Shown: in pieces, positions 1 through 8,220 of the stretch
Numbering within the stretch: position 1 is the stretch's first letter
Layout of the letters: each line of letters starts with the position of its first letter
DNA from: JBCDGZ01 sp038750655
Lineage (GTDB): Bacteria > Bacteroidota > Bacteroidia > Chitinophagales > Saprospiraceae
Length of the DNA: 64,000 nucleotides
Assembly: GCA_038750655.1 (NCBI GenBank)
Contig: JBCDGZ010000009.1
Location: 22,078 to 86,077, forward strand
Reading direction: 5' to 3'
Notes under the pieces: generated by a model
The model's input: only the letters and a program-made list of their open reading frames with translations
Told to the model about the DNA's origin: nothing
Database searches by the model: none
Position numbers and translations under genes: made by a program

Positions 1-1376
1 TAAATTTCATCAATGACATTTTGATCAACTAAGCTTTGCATACACGCTCCCCAGCTAGCATTGAGCACTTTAGCACCATTTTGTGAAAGCTTCAATAATT
101 CATTATATAATCCCCAATTTGAACTAAAGTGAATTTTACAATTAAAGCCAATACCGGAAATTCCTTTATTATTATCCGTGTCGGGACTTGCACAGCCAGC
201 GACCTGAGAGCCGTGGTTGTGCCAAAAAGGATTAGTTGGTAACAAGTTATTTCCCCAAACATTTATAAGATTATTTTGCAAGTCTTCATGACTTGTTTCA
301 ACATAAATATCCGTGATTCCAATTACAACATTAGGATCTCCCTTAGTTATATCCCAAGCCTCTTGTGCTCTAATTAAATCTAAATTGGGTTGAGTATTTG
401 GATTTCCTCCCGTATTACCGTAATCATTTGGAGTATAAAGTAGCTTGGCTTTTTCAATTTTCTCGAAATAAGGAAACACCTCTTTTTGCTGAGCAATGAG
501 TTCCTCAAATTCAATTGGGTCAACACTTTGAATAAAATAAATCTGCTGTAGAAAATCTTTTGTTGAAGTAGGAAAAGCCTTTTCAAACTTCAATATTTTT
601 TTCCCTTCAAAAAAATAACGAATTGTCAAATCCTTGAACACTAAATCCAAGGTCGAATCCCTATTCATCTTGACATTTGGGACTCCTACATTATTTGTAA
701 TTTGAAGATAATAACTTGGGCTTTCTACCTTTTCCGCCTCTTTCAAACAAATATTATCCAACCAAAGCGCAGAAGTTTTCTCTCCATCGTTTACTGCGAA
801 CTCATTTTCAGGAGTAAAAATTAAGTAATCAAAATTATCAGTTACTTCCCCCGTCATTATAATATTGACCCAGCCCTCTTTTACGGCTACCTTTCTACTT
901 ACTCCAATAATTTGACAATTATTTTGCTCACAACTATTGGGTTTCTGAATTAAAGTATTAGCAGCCCTTACTTGAAGTTGAGCATAATCCGGGCGTTCTT
1001 TTACTTGTCTGGCGTGTACAGAAAAGGACAACTTATAGGTCTTGCCTTTTTCTAAAGGTTTTTTGAGCACCTGATAAATACCTTGACCAACCACTTTGTT
1101 TCCCCACATACTGACAAACCCTGTATTTCCATCTTCTTGATGCGGAGAGAATCTTGGTGAATTGATTGGTTTCCACCCTGGCAAATTACTATCTGTTATT
1201 CTTCCATTTTTTCCTTCTTGAAAATCGCCATTTTGTAATAGATTATTTTCGCAAAAAGTTTCAAAAAAATCATCTGTCGAATCGTTTTTTCCCTCCCTTT
1301 CTTCGGATAGAAAAAAAGACAGCAAAACAAATGACATCATCATCAATCCAAATATTTTAATCGTAATATTTTTCAT
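1..1376 (-). CDS. Secreted subtilisin-like (S8) serine protease, 3' end outside window
   Basis: The reading frame begins at an ATG complementary to 1374-1376 and is still open at base 1, so the gene is partial at its C-terminus. The N-terminus MKNITIKIFGLMMMSFVLLS is a signal peptide. Roughly residues 40-215 resemble a carbohydrate-binding or jelly-roll module of the CBM4/9 kind (it starts NLLQNGDF and ends LWLDNICL). The peptidase domain follows: the catalytic Asp sits in VIGITDIYVETSHEDL and the catalytic His in HNHGSQVAG. The Ser motif would lie beyond the window. The gene is visibly more AT-rich than the operon ending 53 bp upstream, which suggests a different origin. The likely role is an exported protease; a link to the injection system next door is only positional. 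The enzyme class is secure, the substrate is unknown. Confidence 0.85.
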   Translation of the reverse strand, partial: MKNITIKIFGLMMMSFVLLSFFLSEEREGKNDSTDDFFETFCENNLLQNGDFQEGKNGRITDSNLPGWKPINSPRFSPHQEDGNTGFVSMWGNKVVGQGIYQVLKKPLEKGKTYKLSFSVHARQVKERPDYAQLQVRAANTLIQKPNSCEQNNCQIIGVSRKVAVKEGWVNIIMTGEVTDNFDYLIFTPENEFAVNDGEKTSALWLDNICLKEAEKVESPSYYLQITNNVGVPNVKMNRDSTLDLVFKDLTIRYFFEGKKILKFEKAFPTSTKDFLQQIYFIQSVDPIEFEELIAQQKEVFPYFEKIEKAKLLYTPNDYGNTGGNPNTQPNLDLIRAQEAWDITKGDPNVVIGITDIYVETSHEDLQNNLINVWGNNLLPTNPFWHNHGSQVAGCASPDTDNNKGISGIGFNCKIHFSSNWGLYNELLKLSQNGAKVLNASWGACMQSLVDQNVIDEI

Positions 1377-1405
1377 GTCATAATTTTTTATTTTACCATT
1401 GTGAT

Positions 1406-1426
1406 TTCCTCTCGATAAACGAGGAA
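1406..1426 (-). terminator. Possible stem-loop at the end of the eCIS operon
   Basis: A short inverted repeat (TTCCTC at 1406-1411, GAGGAA at 1421-1426) starts about 4 bases after the hub stop codon and precedes the subtilase start. It has no clean T-run on the minus strand, so termination is uncertain. Confidence 0.3.
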
Positions 1427-1429
1427 TAC

Positions 1430-2491
1430 CTAATCCCAAGCATTGCGGACCAAGTCAATCTCCATCCGATGCGCCGTTTCGTCGATGATGTGTTTGACGC
1501 TAGCGACCATGTATTTGCCACTGTGGCGGCTGCCGACGCCCTGCACTTCTACGATGTCATAAACGTGCAGTACTTTCTTAATTTTTCGATATGTGGTATT
1601 GCAATTGGCATTGACAAACCAATCTGATTCTTGTAGCAAAGCCTCGCTTCCGGCGGTATTGCCATCATTGCTGGGGGCGACCAGATGGGTGGAGTGGGTG
1701 GCTCCGCCTTGTATCTGTCGCAGGCTTTGGGAGCCTAGCGGGGATTGTACCTGCGGATTGGCGCTGCCGTTATTCATGACGTTTTTACTACTAGTGTCGA
1801 GCTGTTGATTTTCGACTGATGTTGGGCGTTCTGTATCCCAGTTGATCGACAGCTCAGTGACATTGCAGCCCTCTTGATTCATGTTCAGGGTTACCTTTGG
1901 GCTGGCGTTGAGGTCGGGCTTTCGGAAGTTGCCCGTTTCTATACCGACGGGGTTGCAGTCAATCCAAAAGTGGAAACCATTGCGGCTGGCCAGCTGGCGA
2001 ATGAAGCGCAGGTCATCGCTGCGCTGCACCAGCTCATTGGTCAGCTCGGTGTGGATGGTGCTGGTGAAGTCAACGCGGGGGATCAGTTGATACTCGGTAG
2101 CCAGAATAGTGGCGACCACCTGGCTGTCCGTCGTGAAGCCCCAGACTTTAGAGCGGAACTCTCGGCCCATCTTAATGGTCTGATCCGAACCGCCCACTTG
2201 CATCCAGGAGCCTGCGCCGCCTTCCTTAATACTGATCTGCTGGCTGGTGACTGGCCCTTTGACCAGGCAGTTCATCAAGCCCGATTCCTCCGGCACCATG
2301 ATGGACATTTCCGAGCCAGGATTGAGGCGGGTTTCTTTGAGGCGAGAAATGTCGCCATCGCAGATGTCTACCGAATAATGGATACTATAGGTCGTGGGTT
2401 GATCCATTTTTTCAGTCACCTCAATCTTATCCGCCAGGTCCATCTCCGGGTCCGGCAGTCGGTCAATCATTATGAGCGTATTGAGTCCCAT
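1430..2491 (-). CDS. eCIS hub protein, gp27/late-control-D (VgrG N-terminal) type
   Basis: This 353-aa protein has the layout of the gp27-like part of VgrG/Afp8 and of phage late control protein D. It would form the trimeric hub joining tube and spike at the baseplate of a contractile injection system. Supporting text includes the domain around VDFTSTIHTELTNELVQRSD followed by FIRQLASRNGFHFWID, a typical hub motif in which the protein is 'read' as a receptor-like fold, and a C-terminal stretch ending in SVKHIIDETAHRMEIDLVRN. It is much shorter than full VgrG proteins because no gp5-like OB-fold or beta-helix spike follows. The start abuts the upstream LysM gene directly (2491/2492), so the two are probably translationally coupled. 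The missing spike should be encoded elsewhere. Confidence 0.8.
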   Translation of the reverse strand: MGLNTLIMIDRLPDPEMDLADKIEVTEKMDQPTTYSIHYSVDICDGDISRLKETRLNPGSEMSIMVPEESGLMNCLVKGPVTSQQISIKEGGAGSWMQVGGSDQTIKMGREFRSKVWGFTTDSQVVATILATEYQLIPRVDFTSTIHTELTNELVQRSDDLRFIRQLASRNGFHFWIDCNPVGIETGNFRKPDLNASPKVTLNMNQEGCNVTELSINWDTERPTSVENQQLDTSSKNVMNNGSANPQVQSPLGSQSLRQIQGGATHSTHLVAPSNDGNTAGSEALLQESDWFVNANCNTTYRKIKKVLHVYDIVEVQGVGSRHSGKYMVASVKHIIDETAHRMEIDLVRNAWD

Positions 2492-2767
2492 CTAGCGTCT
2501 TTTGTAGGGTATGGCAATTTCTTCTTGCTCACTCAGCGCCTCCGGCAGCATAGCTTCGTTGGCTTCACAGATGCGCCAAAAGCCCGTCGGATCATTCATG
2601 TATTGTGCAGCCAAGTGATCGATGCGATGGCCCTGCTTCATCAGGTGGAAGCCCTGGATGACTTGCAGTGGCGGCGCAGGCACCGGTACAACCGGCACCT
2701 GACGACCGCGACTGTCCTCGACTTGGTAAGTTTCTTCTTGCTTGTATCTGCTTTTATCATCAAACAT
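2492..2767 (-). CDS. eCIS LysM-domain baseplate protein
   Basis: This 91-aa cytoplasmic protein has a LysM-like module over about residues 38-88 (GFHLMKQGHRIDHLAAQYM, then FWRICEANEAM and EEIAIPY). In Afp/PVC clusters the corresponding module belongs to Afp7-like proteins, and in phages to gp53-like ones, sitting between tube and hub. Here it is a separate gene 11 bp downstream of the Afp7-like gene and directly adjacent to the hub gene. That suggests the usual tube-adaptor and LysM parts are split over two reading frames. The first 35 residues are charged and proline-rich and resemble nothing specific. Confidence 0.75.
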   Translation of the reverse strand: MFDDKSRYKQEETYQVEDSRGRQVPVVPVPAPPLQVIQGFHLMKQGHRIDHLAAQYMNDPTGFWRICEANEAMLPEALSEQEEIAIPYKRR

Positions 2768-2778
2768 AGCTGTTGGTT

Positions 2779-3510
2779 TTAAAAGGGTAGCATGGCTAAA
2801 ATGGATTCGATGCTGTTGGCCAGGTTGGCGGCCGCTAGCACTTGTTTTTGTTTGCGGGTATATTCGTAGGCCAGTACGGCTAATTTTTCGCTGAATTTAT
2901 CGGTGCTGCAAAAGTCTTTTTTCGTCAATACCTTCAGGCCGATGTTGACTTTGGCTCTGATGGGATAGAGGGTTGGCGAATAGGCTTGCTCTTCGACAGA
3001 GAAGCTGGTTAGGCGGACGGGGATGATGCGGCCGGGGCCGAAGGCGAAGAGCACTACGGGGACGCTTCCGCGCGGGACGGGTGCAGCCCCGCCGCCGCCA
3101 ATACCCAGGCTTCCGCCTCCTACGCCCAGTGAGCCGGTCACTGATCCCAGCAGGCCACCCAGCAGGCTTTCCTCCTGGGGGTAAAGCAGCATCTCCATCG
3201 CCGAAATGCGATCGGCAACGCCCACTAGATTAGCTACCGGATGGCTGTCCGGAAATTCCAGAGCGTCGGTAGCATCCAGCTCCAGGCCGAGGGTGAAGGT
3301 CTCGGGCGGGTCTTCGGGCTGGGCGGTCGAAGACACGTCGGAGGATTGGCCGGTGGGGGCCGAAGGCTGCCAGACTTCCAAGGTGCGGGTCATCGTCTCA
3401 GGATTGTACTGAAAAACGATCACATTGGGAATAGGCCCCAGGAAGCGTTCTGAGAATTCGATCAAAGCGCCTTTTATCAATCTTGGACTGCGAGAATATC
3501 CGGTCTGCAT
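2779..3510 (-). CDS. eCIS tube-terminal/adaptor protein (Afp7 N-terminal, 'CIS tube protein' family)
   Basis: This 243-aa protein opens with the hallmark of this family: a short lead-in followed by VIVFQYNPETMTRTLEVW. The tail SFSVEEQAYSPTLYPIRAKV followed by a VGLKVLTKKD-like segment (here INIGLKVLTKKD-like) also fits. A glycine-rich linker lies near residues 130-165 (LLGSVTGSLGVGGGSLGIGG). In known eCIS particles this protein sits between the inner tube and the hub. It is separated by 2 bp from the upstream small gene and by 11 bp from the LysM gene, so it is part of one transcript. The glycine-rich insert is probably flexible and may simply be an expanded loop. Confidence 0.75.
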   Translation of the reverse strand: MQTGYSRSPRLIKGALIEFSERFLGPIPNVIVFQYNPETMTRTLEVWQPSAPTGQSSDVSSTAQPEDPPETFTLGLELDATDALEFPDSHPVANLVGVADRISAMEMLLYPQEESLLGGLLGSVTGSLGVGGGSLGIGGGGAAPVPRGSVPVVLFAFGPGRIIPVRLTSFSVEEQAYSPTLYPIRAKVNIGLKVLTKKDFCSTDKFSEKLAVLAYEYTRKQKQVLAAANLANSIESILAMLPF

Positions 3511-3512
3511 AA

Positions 3513-3845
3513 TCAGTAGCCTCCTTGAGTTTGGTGATGGGTAGAATAATGTTGAGGGCCTTCCTTAGTTCGCGTGTGTTGAAGGGTCGATGGAGCCTTT
3601 CCCTTCGATAATTGATTGCGGTACGATATATGATTCAGAATAGCTCCGGTAATTTGATCAACCAGTTGATCCTTTGTCCATTGCTCTGACAGGCGCAATT
3701 GGATATTGAGCTGATCGATGTAGCGGCGGCCCGGCTGCACCGGCAATTGCTGCGCCAGTCGCTGCGCGATGCGCTGACTGATCTGCTGGCCCTCTTCGCG
3801 GCTCAGGTGGGGCAATCGCAAAACCAATTGTTCAATCTCAAGCAT
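3513..3845 (-). CDS. Small eCIS operon protein, unknown function
   Basis: This 110-aa protein has a predicted amphipathic N-terminal half (IEQLVLRLPHLSREEG, then QISQRIAQRLAQQLP) and a polar, Gln/His-rich tail. Short proteins opening with a similar 'IEqLvLRLPgLs' text occur in other injection-system operons, but no function is known to me. It is separated by 2 bp on each side from the AAA+ ATPase and the Afp7-like gene, so it was most likely kept as a component or assembly factor of the particle. No membrane segment or signal peptide is visible, and no catalytic motif. Confidence 0.6.
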   Translation of the reverse strand: MLEIEQLVLRLPHLSREEGQQISQRIAQRLAQQLPVQPGRRYIDQLNIQLRLSEQWTKDQLVDQITGAILNHISYRNQLSKGKAPSTLQHTRTKEGPQHYSTHHQTQGGY

Positions 3846-3847
3846 AA

Positions 3848-5956
3848 TCAGGATTTCAGAAATTTACTTTTTACATCTTTACTCAAGCTCCGGCCTTCTT
3901 TGATCAACTCCCGCTCCAGGCCTTGAAGCAGGTGTTTTATCTGAATACTGCTGCCCTCTTTCCTACTCAGGAAAAGTGCAGAGAGACAGGTATTTTTAAT
4001 TTGTGCGCCCGTAAGCGGCATCAGCTGGGCCAGCTGTCTCAGATCACCATCGAGTGCTCCTTCTTCAGCCTCTCCGGCCAGCTCCCCAAGAATCCGCTGC
4101 CACAGTTGATAGCGCTGTTCGGCATCGGGCTTCTGAAATTCCAACACAAACCGCAAGCGCCGGATAAAGCCCGGATCGATATTCGCTTTTTTATTGGTGG
4201 TCAGAATGGCGATACCGGCATAGCTTTCGATGGCCTGCAGGAGGTAGTTGGTATCGGTGTTGGCGTAGCGGTCGTGGGCGTCTTTGATTTCAGTTCGTTT
4301 ACCAAAAAGGGCATCACATTCATCGAAGAGGAGCACCGCGTTAAGCTGCCGAGCCCTGTTGAGAATAAGGTCTAGGTTCTTGGTCGTTTCTCCGATGTAT
4401 TTGCTGACGATAGTGGATAGATCGATGCGGTACAATTCTACGCCGAGGGTGGCGGCAATGACCTGTGCGGCCATTGTTTTTCCTGTTCCCGGAGGGCCAG
4501 AGAAGAGGGCCATCAATCCCTTTCCTTGTGGGAAGAGGCGACGTGTTTGGGGCATTTCCCAGACCAATTCTCGCTCCTGCCCCTCAAAAATAAAATCTGA
4601 CAATTGATTTTTCAACCAAGGATACAGCACCAAATCTTCCCAATTAAAAGGACATTCCAAGTACTGCGCTAACTTGCCGAAGCGATGACGGGAAGAGCGG
4701 CTGAGCAACTGTGCGGCCTCTGCTGGATCAGCTGTCGCCCGCTGGGCTACTGTTCTAATTTGCCCCACCGTTACCTGAAAGCGATTGATAAGATACACGG
4801 TCTCTTTAGCTGACCATTCCGCCATCTGCGGCAACAATCGCTTCCAAACAATTTGTCGATCCTGGATGCTGAAAGCCGGCAATTCAACCCGATAATCAAT
4901 CATTCCTGCGATTGGAGCATGATGTGAACCCGGCTGAGTGATGGTAAATTGTATTTGAAAAGGCCGAGTGATTTGCGGCCAAGCCTTGCCTTCCCAGTCC
5001 TCTCCAATCCAAGCCAAGGCACAGTTGTCCAAATAGGCATGCCGCTGAGCGTGCAGATAAACAGCAGGCCACTGCTCTCTACTCACACGATCGACATCGA
5101 CCACCAGCAAGGGCAACTGCAGCTGCTGGCAAAGCGTAGCGGCAAAGGTCCGCCGCCCTTGGCCAGGAGCACCGGAGACACAAATGTTGATCTCCTGCTG
5201 GGAATTGGCCGCTAGTGTTCGGGTGATAAAATCAAGAGTGGGCTGCATGGGCCAGTTGGGGAGAGGCGCTTGAGGAGCTTGTATGTAAGCTACTCCCAGC
5301 AACACCGGATCAATATCCATACGGCCCATCAGGCGATTGAGGATATGAGGATCACATTCGTATCGCGGAGGCTCACCGTTTGCCATCGTTTTTTTGTGCA
5401 CCAAATCCCAAATCAATAAATTAGCAATCGGACTTAAGGTATTTCTAGCCGTCGATCTAAAGAGTCGATTGATCAATTCATCGGTCACGTAATTTCTTCC
5501 AGAATGATCCTGCAGATAGGCATAGACTTGACCCAATTCCGGAACGAGGGCCAAAGCCAAAGTAGCTTGCAGAACATCCGTCTCATATTTTCCAACCCCC
5601 AAGCGCTTTTTCAGATGAGTGAAAAAGGACTGCTCTGCGTGGAGCAAGGTCGTCTCCACCTCTTCCAGTTCCGCTCTTAAGGCCTTCAAGTCCTCCTGCT
5701 CGGACAACCATTGCACCTCGTCGGCGGTATTATCTTTATTCCACAAAATACAATCGATCGCCTGATGGTAATTGACCGTCTGGCCGTCGACATTCCCATG
5801 ATCTTTCCACAGCTTACGCAGCCAGGCGACGCGCAGCATTGCGCGCAGCCGCACTCTAGCAATGATCAACTCCAATGCGCTGACCATTCTTTGCTCATTG
5901 GCAAAGGTTTGCATCTCTGCGTTTTGGCTATTTTGATCTAGGGTACTTGTAGCCAT
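3848..5956 (-). CDS. AAA+ ATPase of the eCIS (Afp15/Pvc15-like)
   Basis: This 702-aa protein has a helical N-terminal region (about 1-240) and two AAA modules. The first, near residue 262, has a degenerate P-loop (GAPGQGRRT, Arg where Lys is expected). The second has an intact Walker A, GPPGTGKT, near residue 490, a Walker B LLFDECDALFGKR near 543, a sensor-like ILTTNKK and an arginine-rich RRLRF. In Afp/PVC systems this ATPase is needed for particle assembly or maturation in the cytoplasm and is not part of the finished particle. Its start lies inside the end of the DUF4255 gene (19 bp overlap), so the two are probably coupled. Identification is firm; whether the first module binds nucleotide is doubtful. 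Confidence 0.9.
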   Translation of the reverse strand: MATSTLDQNSQNAEMQTFANEQRMVSALELIIARVRLRAMLRVAWLRKLWKDHGNVDGQTVNYHQAIDCILWNKDNTADEVQWLSEQEDLKALRAELEEVETTLLHAEQSFFTHLKKRLGVGKYETDVLQATLALALVPELGQVYAYLQDHSGRNYVTDELINRLFRSTARNTLSPIANLLIWDLVHKKTMANGEPPRYECDPHILNRLMGRMDIDPVLLGVAYIQAPQAPLPNWPMQPTLDFITRTLAANSQQEINICVSGAPGQGRRTFAATLCQQLQLPLLVVDVDRVSREQWPAVYLHAQRHAYLDNCALAWIGEDWEGKAWPQITRPFQIQFTITQPGSHHAPIAGMIDYRVELPAFSIQDRQIVWKRLLPQMAEWSAKETVYLINRFQVTVGQIRTVAQRATADPAEAAQLLSRSSRHRFGKLAQYLECPFNWEDLVLYPWLKNQLSDFIFEGQERELVWEMPQTRRLFPQGKGLMALFSGPPGTGKTMAAQVIAATLGVELYRIDLSTIVSKYIGETTKNLDLILNRARQLNAVLLFDECDALFGKRTEIKDAHDRYANTDTNYLLQAIESYAGIAILTTNKKANIDPGFIRRLRFVLEFQKPDAEQRYQLWQRILGELAGEAEEGALDGDLRQLAQLMPLTGAQIKNTCLSALFLSRKEGSSIQIKHLLQGLERELIKEGRSLSKDVKSKFLKS

Positions 5957-7218
5957 GTCGGTGGAGATTCTATTCCGTTTACAAAAATTCTAAGGGGTAA
6001 ATCATCCCCGGAGCTGGCACTGGCGGGTAAGACCAAACGCAGCTGGGTGGGATCAACCGGATTCACCGCAAATTCGCCGACCGCCAGATTATTGTAGTCC
6101 GTATTCGATCCATCGGGTAAAATATTAATCAGTCGTTCATCCAAAATATAAACACTCACCTGCTCGGCTGGAGCATCAAAAGATTGTCCGGTAATCTGAA
6201 AGCGGCGCTGCGCCACATCTTCCAGGAGTATCCCAGTGATCGACGGAGCGATTGCGATGGGGCACTGGTTGGAAAGGTGGGTAAAATTGCGGACTTGCCC
6301 GTTGGGCATCATTCGTTGTTTGACGGCACTGACCTGCGCCCCATAGACGCCGGGGATAATATCAATAGTATTGCCGGGGTTCCCTTGTTCGACCGCAGTT
6401 GTCTGCACCCGAGCTTCCAGCCTTCCTTCGCTGGCGACCAGCGCCCAGGCCGGGGTGGCTTGCAAAACTGGCCCCCGATTCGGGCTGTGCAACAACAATT
6501 GTAGGCTGCCCCCATTGAATCCAGTACCGATGAGGCGGAAGGTCTGCCCGATGGGCACCTGCGCAGGAGAAGTTCGCAACTGCTCCGAAATGACGGCACC
6601 AGGCGGCACAAAATTGACCACGTTCTCACTGCTAATAATCCGCGGCGCTCCTTGAACAAAAGCATGAACACCGTAGGATAACACCCTGTTACTCCGCCGC
6701 TGAGCTTGCTCAGGTTCAAGCAAGGCTACAGAAACTTCGTAGTAGCAGGAGAGCTTCATCTCCGAATTCCCAGCCGTCCAAAAAGAGACCGCTTCGTTGG
6801 GAGGAATGGTGTTCAGACAAATGCGCAGACGGTTATCAGAGTTATTCGAATTGACATTAATCACAGGATTATCGCGCAGGGTTTTCACCGCAACCCCCAT
6901 CATACGCTGTTCATTGAGTGCTCGGGATTCTTCGGCAATATTCGTATCGTTTGCACTAAGGTGATAGTAGAGCTTTAGGCCCATCGGCGTGAAGCGAATG
7001 GGGACATTATCGCTGCCGGGAGCAGGAAGGTTTTTATAATGTGGGTCTTCGCTGATATGGTACAAGTACATGCCAATCCCGGTCTCGGAGAGGTAGGCGG
7101 GTGGAGAAGGGAAGACCGTAGGGGCTGGTCCGCCACCCCAGCCGGAACTCGGCGTAAAGGCGTTGCCGATGGTAGTCATCAGCGCCTGGGTAATATCGGA
7201 TATATCGAGTAAGGCCAT
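5938..7218 (-). CDS. eCIS cap/tail-terminator protein (DUF4255, Afp16/Pvc16-like)
   Basis: The N-terminal ~190 residues match the DUF4255/Pvc16 family: a short helix (LLDISDITQALMTTI), then IGMYLYHISEDPHYKN, LKLYYHLSAN, and LSCYYEVSVALLEPE. This protein caps the tube and sheath and fixes particle length in Afp and AlgoCIS. The remaining ~230 residues contain Ig-like IPT/TIG-type segments (VPIGQTFRLIGTGFNGG; ITGILLEDVAQRRFQITGQS). Such an extension is frequent in Bacteroidetes versions. It lies 35 bp after the proline-rich gene and overlaps the ATPase gene by 19 bp. Confidence 0.85.
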   Translation of the reverse strand: MALLDISDITQALMTTIGNAFTPSSGWGGGPAPTVFPSPPAYLSETGIGMYLYHISEDPHYKNLPAPGSDNVPIRFTPMGLKLYYHLSANDTNIAEESRALNEQRMMGVAVKTLRDNPVINVNSNNSDNRLRICLNTIPPNEAVSFWTAGNSEMKLSCYYEVSVALLEPEQAQRRSNRVLSYGVHAFVQGAPRIISSENVVNFVPPGAVISEQLRTSPAQVPIGQTFRLIGTGFNGGSLQLLLHSPNRGPVLQATPAWALVASEGRLEARVQTTAVEQGNPGNTIDIIPGVYGAQVSAVKQRMMPNGQVRNFTHLSNQCPIAIAPSITGILLEDVAQRRFQITGQSFDAPAEQVSVYILDERLINILPDGSNTDYNNLAVGEFAVNPVDPTQLRLVLPASASSGDDLPLRIFVNGIESPPTWLQVP

Positions 7219-7253
7219 AATTTACAAATCAATGTTTTCAGCGTTGTCTATCC

Positions 7254-8213
7254 TCACATTTGCCCCAGCCCAAAGCGCTGAGGGAAGCGAGGTTTATTGA
7301 CGGAAGGAATAGGCTTGGTGGCCGCAGGCCGCGGCGGCTGGCGCGGAACAGTCCTGACTGCGGGTGGAGCCGGCGGCAGGATTTCCACTTTTATACTGCC
7401 GATGCGCAGCACTGATTCACTCTTGGATGTCGCCTTGGGTGTTGGCAGTGCTGCTTGTTTTAAGGGCTGAGGCCGCAGCAGCCTCGCCGACCTCGGTGTT
7501 TTCAATTTTGCTTCAGCAGCAAACTGTTCGGTGGTCTGTTTTTGCAGTATCACTTCCTCTTGTTGAATCCCCTTTTCCTGCGGAGGAGAAAGCTTGGATA
7601 AATTCGAGGAAGAGGGCGCGTTAGTCATCACAGGGGCAATAGAAGAAACAGGATTGATTACATGGGAATTTGTTACAGGGTTTAAAGTTGGTTGAACAGG
7701 GTCTTGTCTTTCAAATACGGGTTGAGGGATAGCGGGTACAGTAATATTCTCCTTCTCTACGATGGTTTCTAACCGTTGTATATTTTTTACGGGTGTCAAT
7801 GGTAATCCTGTTGCTGTAGTCGAAGCAGGGGATAATTCCTCCCCAGTCCTCCCCTCTTCTATTGGGGTTTCTATAAAATATTGATTCGTTTGCTGAGTAG
7901 GCTGAACGTACTGTTCTTTTTTCAAAATATCCCGATGAACCACCGTATGGACCGATTCAAAATAGGGACGAGGTTCATTCAAAGAGGGGTGTAAAGAAGA
8001 CGGTTCTGTAGAAACAGAGGGCGCTATGCGCTCCTCTCCTGCGGTCCAAGGGGAAGCCGTTTCGAAAAAGGCCGTACTACCATCTCCTATCTCGCTAGCT
8101 ATAAAGCGAGGCTGGTTGGGCATCATCGTCGGCAGGCCCGACGGTTCTGATGAAGCAGCCACCGAAGAAGAGCCATTGAAGCGCGCAGCGATTTTAGAAA
8201 GGTAAGCAGCCAT
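7254..8213 (-). CDS. Proline-rich, probably disordered eCIS operon protein
   Basis: I do not recognise a characterised family for this 319-aa protein. It is dominated by Pro, Ser, Thr, Gln and Glu, has no signal peptide or transmembrane helix, and looks intrinsically disordered from about residue 15 to 270. The only stretch that looks ordered and selected is LRIGSIKVEILPPAPP near residues 268-283, followed by a basic, proline-rich end (PRQPPRPAATKPIPSVNKPR). The N-terminal MAAYLSKIAARFNG could be a short amphipathic helix. It sits inside the operon (7 bp after the gp26-like gene, 35 bp before DUF4255), so it is likely made with the particle. It could be a linker, a chaperone-like cargo adaptor or a cap-associated protein; all of these are guesses. 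Confidence 0.6.
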   Translation of the reverse strand: MAAYLSKIAARFNGSSSVAASSEPSGLPTMMPNQPRFIASEIGDGSTAFFETASPWTAGEERIAPSVSTEPSSLHPSLNEPRPYFESVHTVVHRDILKKEQYVQPTQQTNQYFIETPIEEGRTGEELSPASTTATGLPLTPVKNIQRLETIVEKENITVPAIPQPVFERQDPVQPTLNPVTNSHVINPVSSIAPVMTNAPSSSNLSKLSPPQEKGIQQEEVILQKQTTEQFAAEAKLKTPRSARLLRPQPLKQAALPTPKATSKSESVLRIGSIKVEILPPAPPAVRTVPRQPPRPAATKPIPSVNKPRFPQRFGLGQM

Positions 8214-8220
8214 CCCAATA

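Noticed and set aside
1874..2782. 302-aa plus-strand frame opposite the hub and LysM genes
   Set aside because: It is an antisense shadow of the hub and LysM coding region; the sequence has no family resemblance and the minus-strand genes are well supported.
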